DNA of 64,000 bases from assembly GCF_017573465.1 (NCBI RefSeq), contig NZ_JAGEPF010000011.1, forward strand, positions 186,001 through 250,000, in the 5' to 3' direction. Under the pieces are notes generated by a model. It searched no databases. It saw only the letters and a program-made list of their open reading frames with translations, and was not told where the DNA came from. A program made the position numbers and the translations under genes. Numbering within the stretch: the first letter of the stretch is position 1; every line of letters starts with the position of its first letter. This document shows, piece by piece, positions 25,984-34,113 of this stretch. Source of the stretch: Actinomadura violacea. GTDB taxonomy: Bacteria > Actinomycetota > Actinomycetes > Streptosporangiales > Streptosporangiaceae.

Positions 25984-27722
25984 GGCGTGCCACCCGGGTC
26001 GGCCGGGCCCCGCAGGAGACTCCGAAGGGCCTCGCCGGTCCGTTCGTCCTTGGCATGCTCGGCCGACCACCGCACCGCCTCCGGGGAGAGCAGCGCCGGA
26101 TCGCCGACCAGCTCCGGGCCGACCGAAACGCTCAGGCTGTCCTGCCAGCCGCCCACGATCAGCGCCCCCTCCGCCGCGTCGTACGCCCACCGCAGCGGGA
26201 TGACGCACTCGCGCGAGGACCCGCCGCCGGCCTCGTGCAGCACCAGCTCCAGCCACCGGCCGTCGGCCTCCCGCGAGCTCACGGACGCGCTGACGATCAG
26301 GCGCCCGTCGCCGCTCTCATAGACGGTCACCTTGAGATCGAGGTGCGGCACCACGAGGATCCGCTCGTCCCTCGGCTCGTCCGGCGTGTAATCGGCCAGG
26401 GCCCGCTGGAGCGTCAGCGGCTCGGAGCGGACCCCCTCCGCCAGCTCGCCCTCGCGCCCCGGCCACGGCACCACGGTGTGCCCCCCGGCCGAGGCCCTTC
26501 CCGAGCGCGGGCGGCGCGGCGCGGGCCCCACCTCGTAGGGAGGCGGGGAGTCCACCTCGAGACGCATGCGGCCGCCGGTGAGCCACTTGAGGTAGGTGAC
26601 GGCGCCGCCGTCGGCCTCGGCCCGCACGATGACGGGCACGTCCCCCGCCGACGGGGGCACCTCGAGGACGACTTCGCCCCCGTCCTCCTGCTCGGTGACG
26701 GCCAAGCGCATGGGACCCCCGCCGACGTCCGCGGACCGCTCCCCCGGCCCGATCACGGGAAGGTCCCTCAGCCAGTTCGTGACCGCCTCCACCATCTCCG
26801 CGGACACCCCTGCGTCGGGCGGAGCGGACGGCCCCTGCGCGCCCTCCGAATCCGCCGCGCCCGGTGCGCCCGGTGCGGTCGGCGTGCCCGGTGCGGTCGG
26901 TGCGGCGGGTGCGGTCGGAGCGGTCGGCGTGCCCGACAGCCGGGCCGTCGCCTGCTGCGCGACCCCCCGAACACCGGCGTCCAGGCCGGCCAGCCGCCGG
27001 GTCAGCTCCGCCAGCGCCCGGCGAGCCGGCTCGGGAAAACGGCCCAAATCGGCGTCGGCGAGTTCCTCGCACAGGGCGATGCCCCCGTGCTCGGCCAGCC
27101 CGGCCGCCCCGGCGTCCCGCAGCCACAGGCTCATCTGGTCCATCGCTCCGCCGAACCACGAACCGGTGGGGGCGAACCAGTGCATCAGCAGCACGCCGGA
27201 GGCCCCGCGACCGGCGTCGATCGCGCCGATCAGGCCGCGGGACGACCGCTCGACCAGCTCCCACGGCAGGATGTGGAACATCTCGGGCCCCGGGTCGCCC
27301 TCCTCCACCAGCCGTCCGACGAGCGACCAGCGCAGGACCACCGGCTCGGCCGCGAGGACGGCGAGGTCGGCCGGGTCCTGGCGCACCTGCGGCCACTGCC
27401 GCTCCAGCCGCTCGACGACGGCTATCCCGGCCTCGCTCACCAGCACCGGAGCGCCCGCATGGGTCAGTTCGGCGGCCGCCTCCACCCCGTCCGGGCCAGG
27501 TTCGGCCCGGACCAGGCCGAGCACGCCGTGCCGTTCGCCGGAGGCGGACTCGAGGACGATCCGCCGGCGCTCCCAGCCCTCCTCGAAGCGAGGATCGCGG
27601 CGGGCGTCACGCGCCCGGTCACCGCTGTTCGGCTCCGCCTGCGGATCCCAGGTACCGGTACCGTCCCGCTGAAGCGCGACCTCGGTCACCCATTCGCTCA
27701 AGGGCCTGTGCACGGCGCTCAT
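25980..27722 (-). CDS. Island operon protein of unknown function
   Basis: A 580-aa cytosolic protein with no TM helix, signal peptide, P-loop or known catalytic motif that I can see. The N-terminal ~300 residues are mixed α/β with a helical stretch (RRALAELTRRLAGLDAGVRGVAQQ). A Pro/Ala/Thr/Gly linker (TAPTAPAAPTAPGTPTAPG) follows, encoded by imperfect short repeats. The C-terminal half is β-rich in two blocks (MRLAVTEQEDGGEVVLEVPP; KVTVYESGDGRLIVSASVS). It starts at an ATG overlapping the nucleotidyltransferase stop (ATGA) and overlaps the next gene by GTGA. An adaptor or regulator role is only a guess. Confidence 0.72.
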   Translation of the reverse strand: MSAVHRPLSEWVTEVALQRDGTGTWDPQAEPNSGDRARDARRDPRFEEGWERRRIVLESASGERHGVLGLVRAEPGPDGVEAAAELTHAGAPVLVSEAGIAVVERLERQWPQVRQDPADLAVLAAEPVVLRWSLVGRLVEEGDPGPEMFHILPWELVERSSRGLIGAIDAGRGASGVLLMHWFAPTGSWFGGAMDQMSLWLRDAGAAGLAEHGGIALCEELADADLGRFPEPARRALAELTRRLAGLDAGVRGVAQQATARLSGTPTAPTAPAAPTAPGTPTAPGAPGAADSEGAQGPSAPPDAGVSAEMVEAVTNWLRDLPVIGPGERSADVGGGPMRLAVTEQEDGGEVVLEVPPSAGDVPVIVRAEADGGAVTYLKWLTGGRMRLEVDSPPPYEVGPAPRRPRSGRASAGGHTVVPWPGREGELAEGVRSEPLTLQRALADYTPDEPRDERILVVPHLDLKVTVYESGDGRLIVSASVSSREADGRWLELVLHEAGGGSSRECVIPLRWAYDAAEGALIVGGWQDSLSVSVGPELVGDPALLSPEAVRWSAEHAKDERTGEALRSLLRGPADPGGTP

Positions 27723-28930
27723 CTCCCGCCCCTGACGTCGAGCTCGCGCAGGAGCCGGACGGCCATCGGCCCGATGTCGCCAGCCGCCTCCAGGGCGGCC
27801 GCCGCCGGATAGTGCCCCAGATAGGCGTCGCGTGCCTTCCGGAGCCTCTTCCAGCCGTCGGCCGAGACCCGTGACAGCAGATCGGCCGGCAGCGCCGCGG
27901 CCCAGTGCACGGGCTGCGCAAACTCGATGCGGCGCCCCTCCCCGCGCCACCGCACCACGAACTTCACCAGCCGCAACAGGACGCCGGCCTGTTCGGCTGG
28001 GACGCCGTCCCGGTACGGGACCCACAGCACCCGCACGACGCCGCCGTCCGCGCCACCCATGTCCTCGACGTCGTCCACGTCCTGTACTCCGGACGCGCAC
28101 CCGAGATGGGCCAGACCCCGCCTAGTCGGGTCCAGAATCAGCCGGTAACGCGGGTCGTAGTGGATGCTGTTGACCGTCAGGTCGCGTACCTCGGCGTCGC
28201 GGCCCAGATCACCGCCGGTCACCGCGAAGGGGAACCCGCGCAGGTCCAGCGCCTTGTACTCCAGCAGAGGCTCGCCGTGCTGCTCGAGTGTGGCCGAGCA
28301 GACCCGGCCGGACGACACCTTGACTATGGGGTAGCACCCCCGGATCCCCATTCCGGACAGGACGTCGCGGACCAGCGAGGCCATCAGCCCCGGCGGCACG
28401 GTGCCGGAGAAGTCCAGATCGTTGACCTTGGCGCCGGGCCCGTCGCCGACCAGGTCGCGGACCACGCCCCCGACCGCCCAGATCAGGTGGCCGAGTTCCC
28501 ACACCCGCGCGAACAGCAGGGCGAAGAACGGGCCGACGGGCTCCGGTGCCCCGTCGGTGAGCCGCCCGACCACGTCGGGCATGTCCACCGCCACGTCCTC
28601 CACCCGGTGGATCGCCTCCGGGCTGCGTTGCGGCGGGAGCGGCCCGCACCGCTCCACCCTGTCCAGACATTCCGGCAACGACCGGACGGGCACTCCCTCG
28701 TCACCATCGACCAGCACATGGTCGTAGGAGTCGAGCGGCGTCTCGGCCCCGGCAGGGGCGTTGTAGACGAACCCCGCTATCCTGCGGCCGTCGATCCGGT
28801 CGTCGACCATCACCGCGAGCCCCCCGCAGCGCACGTAATGGTCGGCAAGACCGAAACCGCCGGGGACACGCGAAAAGCCGGAGCCGCCGGAAGGCTCCGG
28901 CGCGGACGAGACGGAAACGGGTTCCTGCAT
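27719..28930 (-). CDS. Poly(A)-polymerase/CCA-type nucleotidyltransferase domain protein
   Basis: A 403-aa protein, first gene of the island operon. Residues ~145-280 match the head domain of class II CCA-adding enzymes and poly(A) polymerases: AVGGVVRDL at 152-160, the metal-binding Asp171-x-Asp173 (NDLDFSG), and EVRDLTVNSIHYDP...ILDP at 247-267 in place of the usual RRDFTINAxAYDP. Residues 1-120 are a novel N-terminal region and the C-terminus is shorter than in CCA enzymes. So it is unlikely to be the housekeeping tRNA enzyme. It may make a nucleotide signal or modify RNA; both are inference. A GAGGT SD precedes the ATG. Confidence 0.8.
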   Translation of the reverse strand: MQEPVSVSSAPEPSGGSGFSRVPGGFGLADHYVRCGGLAVMVDDRIDGRRIAGFVYNAPAGAETPLDSYDHVLVDGDEGVPVRSLPECLDRVERCGPLPPQRSPEAIHRVEDVAVDMPDVVGRLTDGAPEPVGPFFALLFARVWELGHLIWAVGGVVRDLVGDGPGAKVNDLDFSGTVPPGLMASLVRDVLSGMGIRGCYPIVKVSSGRVCSATLEQHGEPLLEYKALDLRGFPFAVTGGDLGRDAEVRDLTVNSIHYDPRYRLILDPTRRGLAHLGCASGVQDVDDVEDMGGADGGVVRVLWVPYRDGVPAEQAGVLLRLVKFVVRWRGEGRRIEFAQPVHWAAALPADLLSRVSADGWKRLRKARDAYLGHYPAAAALEAAGDIGPMAVRLLRELDVRGGR

Positions 28931-29016
28931 GTGCTACCTCGCGGATTGAACGGCGGCCGGCGCGGCCGGCGATGGGACCTGCCCGCCGCGAAAGTCCCCG
29001 GCACGTATGCTCGAAG

Positions 29017-29060
29017 GCGATCGACCATGTCCGCCTCCGCAGGACACCTTTCGCGATCGA
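29017..29060. promoter_or_regulatory. Paired GCGATCGA sites in the divergent island promoter region
   Basis: The octamer GCGATCGA occurs at 29017-29024 and 29053-29060, 36 bp apart, between the divergent start codons at 28930 and 29112. Such spacing could suit a dimeric regulator. I could not place convincing -35/-10 boxes here. Confidence 0.25.
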
Positions 29061-29111
29061 TTCACACGCCCCGAGACCTTCGCCCGATTCCAGGCCCCCA
29101 CCGTGATCGAC

Positions 29112-30101
29112 ATGGATCAGATGCCTTCATCAGAGCACCCGTTTGTCGCAGATGTGTCGCATTCGAGCACGTCCCGGGATAGCACGGACGGGGCCGCGGC
29201 CACCGGCCGGCTCCTTGTCTCGCTCCTTCTGCAGCGTGGCCCTTATCGCCGGTGCTGGGAACGGCGCCTCGGCCGTGTTCTCCCGGACGGCGCACTGAAC
29301 AAGGCGGCCGTGGCCAAAGTGATCGCCGAGCACCTGTGGAGCAGCGGGGAGCGGCCGGACACCGACACCGCGCTGCCGCGCAAGATCAAGGACCGGGTGT
29401 ACCGGGCACTGGCCGGCGACCTCGTCAGCGCCGAGACCCTGACGTGGTTCGCCGAGGCGTTCGGCATGACCGGCGAAGACCGGGAGCGGCTCTGGACGCT
29501 CCGCTTCCCCGACCCGGCGGGCTCCGGCGGGCCGGTCGTGAACAGCCTGCGCGGCCCCCAGTTCGTGCCGCTCCCGCAGCGCCACCGCACCATCTCCATC
29601 TTCGAGCGCCGCCGGATCGGCCCGGCCGGGACGGTCATCGGGCACCGGACGACCCGGGCGCTGCTGGCCTGCGAGGACGCCGTCACCAGCTATCCGTACC
29701 GGCTGCCCGGCGGGGCCCGGCGCGTGCACGTCCAGCGCGGCGGTCACATCACCGCCCGGCACGACTTCGCGGACAGTTCGCCGGTCGTGGAGATCACGCT
29801 CAGCACGCCGCTGTGCCGTGGGCAGGTGGCGTCTCTGGAGTACGACGTGGAATTCGAGGCGCAGGCGGGCCCGGCCCTCGAATACCGCCGGGTGGCGCAT
29901 GCGCGGTGCGAGAATGTGGACATCGTCGTCGAGTTCTCCCCGGAGCACCGTCCGGGGCGGGTGTGGTGGACGGTGTGGGACGACTTTCGCGGCGGAACCG
30001 TCCTGCATCAGGAACCCGCCGTCCTGGATGCCGAAGGCTGCGCCCACCGTTTCGTGCCCTTCCTTGAGAACGCCGCCGTCGGATTCCGTTGGGCCTGGTG
30101 A
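29112..30101 (+). CDS. Uncharacterised actinobacterial protein with HTH-like N-terminus, divergent to island operon
   Basis: A 329-aa cytosolic protein. After ~30 poorly conserved residues comes a helical region (LLVSLLLQRGPYRRCWERRL, then NKAAVAKVIAEHLW and ALPRKIKDRVYRALAGDLVS) that could form an HTH. The C-terminal ~170 residues are β-rich, with ALEYRRVAHARCENVD, RVWWTVWDDFRGG and a closing AVGFRWAW. It may be a ligand-responsive regulator of the operon. I placed the start at ATG 29112 because codon third positions upstream are not coding-like; an in-frame ATG at 29007 is the alternative. Confidence 0.68.
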   Translation: MDQMPSSEHPFVADVSHSSTSRDSTDGAAATGRLLVSLLLQRGPYRRCWERRLGRVLPDGALNKAAVAKVIAEHLWSSGERPDTDTALPRKIKDRVYRALAGDLVSAETLTWFAEAFGMTGEDRERLWTLRFPDPAGSGGPVVNSLRGPQFVPLPQRHRTISIFERRRIGPAGTVIGHRTTRALLACEDAVTSYPYRLPGGARRVHVQRGGHITARHDFADSSPVVEITLSTPLCRGQVASLEYDVEFEAQAGPALEYRRVAHARCENVDIVVEFSPEHRPGRVWWTVWDDFRGGTVLHQEPAVLDAEGCAHRFVPFLENAAVGFRWAW

Positions 30102-30235
30102 CACGATGCGAACCTCGTTCTCATTGCGATGATCATTTACGCCCCTCGGCCGGCACACAATGACCACAGGACCCGACCCGGATACGGGCTTACGCCGAAC
30201 GCCGCACCGAGCAGCGAGTCGGAGAAGATCGGCGC

Positions 30236-30253
30236 CATCGGCGGCGCCCGATG
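30236..30253 (-). terminator. Putative comEC terminator
   Basis: CATCGG (30236-30241) / CCGATG (30248-30253) with a 6-nt loop lies immediately after the comEC TAA on the minus strand. It is in the 154-bp gap between the convergent 29112 gene and comEC. Confidence 0.45.
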
Positions 30254-30255
30254 GG

Positions 30256-33200
30256 TTAGTGGTGAGGGATGGCGGTTATGCCGGATTTGGTGCGGACTAT
30301 GGCTATGTCTCCGTCCTGGTCGGTGCGGTGGACTTGAGTGTGGAGGTGGTGCAGGAGGGCGAGGGTCGAGGGGGCGGGGTGGCCATAGTCGTTGTCGCGG
30401 CCGACGGAGACGAGGGAGATCGACGCGTGGGCGGCGGCCAGGAAGCGGAGGTCCTGGCTGCGGGAGCCGTGGTGCGGGACCTTCAGGACTTGGACGCGAG
30501 GGACGCTCGTTTCCAGAGCGCGCTGCGCGTCGGTCTCGACGTCGCCGGCGAGCAGGGCGCTGAACCCGGGGCGGCGGGCCACCAGGACGACGCTCGCGTT
30601 GTTGATCGTGGTGCCGTCGTCCTGCGGGGTCAGGGCGGGGCCGATGGCCATTGGCGCGAGGATCGCGAGGGTGAGGTCGCCGACGCGCCATTGCCGCCCG
30701 GCGAGCGCGGGGCGCGTCGGGAGGCCGGCGATGAAGCGGTTCTCGGCGCCGTCGGTCAGGGGCGTCCTCAGGATCTCGTGGACGGCGCGGCCTCGCCGGA
30801 CCCCGGACACCCCACCGATGTGGTCGGCGTGCGGATGCGTCAGGACCAGCAGCGGCACGTCCATCACGTGCAGGCCGGACAGGCACCGGTCGACCGGCCC
30901 GGGCGCGGGGCCCGTGTCCACCACGACGGCGCGGCCGGGTCCAGCGGCGAGCGCCAGCGCGTCGCCTTGGCCCACGTCGCACGCCACCAGCTGCCAGCCC
31001 GGCGGCGGCCAGCCGGGCGCCGTGATGCGAAGTACGACGACGGCGACCAGCACGCCGGCCATGGCCGCGACCGCGGCCATGCGGAGCCGGGGATGGCGCA
31101 GGATCAGGACGGCGACGCCGCCGGCCAGCAGCAGTGTCACCGCGCCGAGCCCGCCGCCCGTCCACGGGATGGTGGCGTACGGGAGCGCGGCGGCGGTCCG
31201 GGCGACCCAGATGATCCAGCCGACGGCGAGGCCGGCGGGCCAGGCCGTCAGGCGGGCGAGCGGCAGGGAGACGGGCGCGATGGCGGTGCTGAGGGCACCG
31301 AGCAGCGTCGCGGGTGCGACGGCCGGCGCGGCCAGCAGGTTCGCCAGCAGGGACACCACGCCGACCTCGCCGGAGAGCATCACCAGAACCGGGGCCACGG
31401 CGACCTCGGCGGCGGCCGCGACGGCGAGGGCGTCCGCGAGCGGCCCGGGCAGACGGCGCGCGAGCCGTTCCCGCCACGGCGGCGCGAGGACGAGCAGGCC
31501 CGCCGTCGCCAGTACGGAGAGGGCGAAGCCGTACGACCGCGCCAGTTCCGGGTCGATGAGGACGAGCAGCAGCACCGCGGCGCACAGCGCGGGCACCCCC
31601 GGCCGGGACCGTCCGGTGAACAGCGCCAGCAGCGCCACCAGGCCCATGACCGTGGCCCGCAGGACGCTCGGGTCCGGCCGCGCGACCAGCACGAACGCGG
31701 CCACCGCAGCCACCGCGACCGGCGGGGCGCGCCGTCGGCCGAGCCCGGCGGTGCGGCACAGCCAGAGGACCGCGCCGATGACGATGGCGAGGTTGGCGCC
31801 GGAGACGACCAGCAGGTGGCTCAGACCGGCGGTGCGGAAGTCCTCGGCGAGGGCGGGATCGAGCCGGGAGGTGTCGCCGTCGACCATGCCGGGCAGGACT
31901 CCCCGCTGGTCGGCCGGGAGCCGGTCGACCGCCGCGCGCAGCCGTCCCCGGACGGCCTCGGCGGCGCGCTGGACGGCGGACGGCCGGCCGAGGAGCGCGG
32001 GCGGACCCCGCACGATCACCACGGCGGCGAGCAGCTCGGCGCCGCGCGGCTTGTCGAACCGGCCGCGCAGCCGCACCCGCTGGCTCGGCAGGAGACCGAG
32101 CCACCGCCGGTCGTGCGCGATCAGCAGCACCGGCACGCGCACTCTGGTCCGGGCGACCTCCTCGACCCGCGCCCGGACGATCACCATGGGCCGCCCGCCG
32201 GCCTTCCTGGCCTGCGGGTCCCCGGTGAGGACCGCCTCGGCCGACGACGTTCCTCCCGTGCGGGCGAGCGCCCGCACCGGCCCGGTGCCGATGGCGGTCG
32301 CGCGGAATGCCACGCCCGTCGAGGATGCGGCCGCACAGACCAGCACCATCCCCAACAGGCGCCGATTGACCGTCCGGGAAGACCAGAGGCCGTCCCTTGA
32401 GCGCAGAAGGGCCAGGAAGGCAGCGGCCCAACGTCCCTGGCCCGGCGCCGATCCTCGCCTCGCCGGTCGCTCACGATCGTCAGGACTTCGGCCGGCATCC
32501 GGGGAAGATGCGGTGCTTGCGTGCGGGTGCGGAGGTTCTTCCAGCACCGCGCCCGGTAGCGGAAGCGCGCCCTGAGAGGTGGACGAACTTTCACGCCTTG
32601 GCATCGGACCGGCCAATCGCCGATCGCGCTGACTGATTCTCGTTGTGGCTGGTGCGGGGCGTGGAGGGCAGGGCAAGGCCGGGTCTGTCGGGGTGAGCGC
32701 GCCTCTCGGGGCGGCCGAATTCGGAGCGGCGCGTGCGGGCCGCTCTACGCGGGGCAGGAGCGAGTTCGTCGGGTCGGGGGGTTTCCGGACGGCCGGACCG
32801 CCACGTCCAGGACCCTCTCCGCGAAGCAAGGCCGGGTCCACCGGGGCGGGCGGGATCGGGGCGGGGGGAGCGGCGCGTCGAGGACTCTCGGGTCGGGGCA
32901 TGAGCGGACCCGCCGGGGCAGGTGGAGTCGGGGCGGCTGGAGCGGCGCGTTCGGGGCTCTCAGGGCGAGACAGGAGCGGGTCCGCCGAGGCGGACGGCAT
33001 CGGGACGCCCGGAGCAGCGTGACCGAGACTCTCCGGGCAGGGTGGGGGCGGATCCGCCGAGGCAGGTGGCGCCGGGGCTGCGGGAGCGGCGTGTTCGGGG
33101 CGTTCGGGGCGGGTTTGTTGGCGGGGGCGGCGGGACGGTACGAGGAGGTAGAGGGCGGCGGCGGTCGTGGTGGCGGCGACGGTCCAGGTGACGGCGGACG

Positions 33201-33273
33201 GGAAGCCGATCGTCAGGGCGGCGGTGGTCCAGGCGGCGAGGGCCGGCCAGACCAGGCGGAGGTCGTGGGTCAT
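30256..33273 (-). CDS. comEC: ComEC/Rec2 family DNA-uptake channel protein
   Basis: A 1005-aa membrane protein of the natural-competence DNA channel family. N-terminal TM helices (~8-47) are followed by an unusually long (~210 residues) Pro/Ala/Glu/Arg-rich insert with repeats like RPESPRRAAPPAPIPPAP. Next come a DUF4131-like region, the competence TM core (LSHLLVVSGANLAIVIGAVLWL and more helices), and a C-terminal metallo-β-lactamase-like domain with LTHPHADHIGG and VPHHGSRSQD. Its ATG overlaps the comEA stop (ATGA). Some actinobacteria carry it without known transformation. Confidence 0.94.
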   Translation of the reverse strand: MTHDLRLVWPALAAWTTAALTIGFPSAVTWTVAATTTAAALYLLVPSRRPRQQTRPERPEHAAPAAPAPPASADPPPPCPESLGHAAPGVPMPSASADPLLSRPESPERAAPAAPTPPAPAGPLMPRPESPRRAAPPAPIPPAPVDPALLRGEGPGRGGPAVRKPPDPTNSLLPRVERPARAAPNSAAPRGALTPTDPALPCPPRPAPATTRISQRDRRLAGPMPRRESSSTSQGALPLPGAVLEEPPHPHASTASSPDAGRSPDDRERPARRGSAPGQGRWAAAFLALLRSRDGLWSSRTVNRRLLGMVLVCAAASSTGVAFRATAIGTGPVRALARTGGTSSAEAVLTGDPQARKAGGRPMVIVRARVEEVARTRVRVPVLLIAHDRRWLGLLPSQRVRLRGRFDKPRGAELLAAVVIVRGPPALLGRPSAVQRAAEAVRGRLRAAVDRLPADQRGVLPGMVDGDTSRLDPALAEDFRTAGLSHLLVVSGANLAIVIGAVLWLCRTAGLGRRRAPPVAVAAVAAFVLVARPDPSVLRATVMGLVALLALFTGRSRPGVPALCAAVLLLVLIDPELARSYGFALSVLATAGLLVLAPPWRERLARRLPGPLADALAVAAAAEVAVAPVLVMLSGEVGVVSLLANLLAAPAVAPATLLGALSTAIAPVSLPLARLTAWPAGLAVGWIIWVARTAAALPYATIPWTGGGLGAVTLLLAGGVAVLILRHPRLRMAAVAAMAGVLVAVVVLRITAPGWPPPGWQLVACDVGQGDALALAAGPGRAVVVDTGPAPGPVDRCLSGLHVMDVPLLVLTHPHADHIGGVSGVRRGRAVHEILRTPLTDGAENRFIAGLPTRPALAGRQWRVGDLTLAILAPMAIGPALTPQDDGTTINNASVVLVARRPGFSALLAGDVETDAQRALETSVPRVQVLKVPHHGSRSQDLRFLAAAHASISLVSVGRDNDYGHPAPSTLALLHHLHTQVHRTDQDGDIAIVRTKSGITAIPHH

Positions 33274-34019
33274 ACGCGCACCATCGGTTTCAGGTCGGCG
33301 AAGCGGCGGGCGCCGATGCCGTCGACGTCCTGGAGCTGGTCGACGGAGCGGAAGCCGCCGTGCTGGGTGCGGTAGTCGACGATGCGCTGGGCGAGGACGG
33401 GGCCCACGCCGGGGAGCTGGTCGAGCTGGGCGGCGGTGGCGGTGTTGAGGTCGATGGGCGTCCCGGGCGCGGCGGACCCGCCCGCGGCGGGCGGCGGTTC
33501 GCCCGGTGGAGGTGCGCCGGGCGGGGGTGAGGGCAGTCGGATGTCGACCGGTATCTGTTCGCCGTCAACGAGCTTGCGGGCGAGGTTGAGCGTGCCGGTG
33601 CCGGCGCCGGGACGCACCCCGCCCGCGGCCTTGATGGCCTCTTCGACGCGGGAGCCGGACGGCAGGGTGACCACGCCCGGGTGCTTGACCTTGCCGAGGA
33701 CGTGGACGACGACCACCGACGCCGGGCTCGCGGCGCCGGCCGGGACGGCGGCGGGCGACGGGCCGGACGGTGCGGGCGAGGCCGGGCCGTCCGGCCCGGC
33801 GACCTCGGTCGCGCCGGCGTCCGCGGCGGCGGGCGCCGGGTCGGGCCGGGGTCGGGCCAGCCAGAGGTAGCCGGCCGCGACGAGCGCGGCGATCACCGCG
33901 ATGACGGCCAGGACGCGGACGTTCCCCTTCTCCGGGCCGGAGCGCAGCCGGGCCGACGGCGGCTGTTCGGAGGGCTTCAGCCGGTCGGCGAGGGACTGCA
34001 GGCGGTCGTTGGCTGTCAT
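33270..34019 (-). CDS. comEA: ComEA family helix-hairpin-helix DNA-binding protein
   Basis: A 249-aa membrane-anchored DNA receptor for uptake. It has one N-terminal TM helix (VLAVIAVIAALVAAGYLWLA), a Pro/Ala-rich spacer, an SLBB domain (VVVHVLGKVKHPGVVTLPSGSRV) and a C-terminal double HhH (DLNTATAAQLDQLPGVGPVLAQRIVDYR, ending IGARRFADLKPMV). This order is standard for actinobacterial ComEA. It overlaps comEC by 4 bp and forms an operon with it, 94 bp downstream of degV. Confidence 0.96.
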   Translation of the reverse strand: MTANDRLQSLADRLKPSEQPPSARLRSGPEKGNVRVLAVIAVIAALVAAGYLWLARPRPDPAPAAADAGATEVAGPDGPASPAPSGPSPAAVPAGAASPASVVVVHVLGKVKHPGVVTLPSGSRVEEAIKAAGGVRPGAGTGTLNLARKLVDGEQIPVDIRLPSPPPGAPPPGEPPPAAGGSAAPGTPIDLNTATAAQLDQLPGVGPVLAQRIVDYRTQHGGFRSVDQLQDVDGIGARRFADLKPMVRV

Positions 34020-34113
34020 GAAGCCGACGCTAGGTGCGCCGCCCGCCCGCGAGCAGGCCCCGCGGAAAATGTGGATAACCCGGGCCGCACCTCAGCTGAC
34101 CAGGGAAGACAGG

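Noticed and set aside
27719..28930. Interpretation as a SMODS/CD-NTase (cyclic oligonucleotide synthase)
   Set aside because: The motifs are VGGxxRD with DxD and a VRDLTVNS block, as in CCA/poly(A) enzymes. The GS-x-A/S-type active-site pattern of CD-NTases was not seen.
19883..28930. STAND NTPase, vWA-MoxR or caspase-based conflict system
   Set aside because: No P-loop, vWA MIDAS, MoxR or caspase His-Cys motif could be found in any of the operon proteins.
18956..30255. Prophage or integrative element
   Set aside because: No integrase, transposase, flanking direct repeat or tRNA gene is present at either edge.
30160..32400. Very long open frame opposite comEC (over 700 codons)
   Set aside because: It reads as Gly/Arg/Asp-rich sequence with no domains, and comEC on the other strand is well supported. 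Long antisense frames are expected at this GC content.
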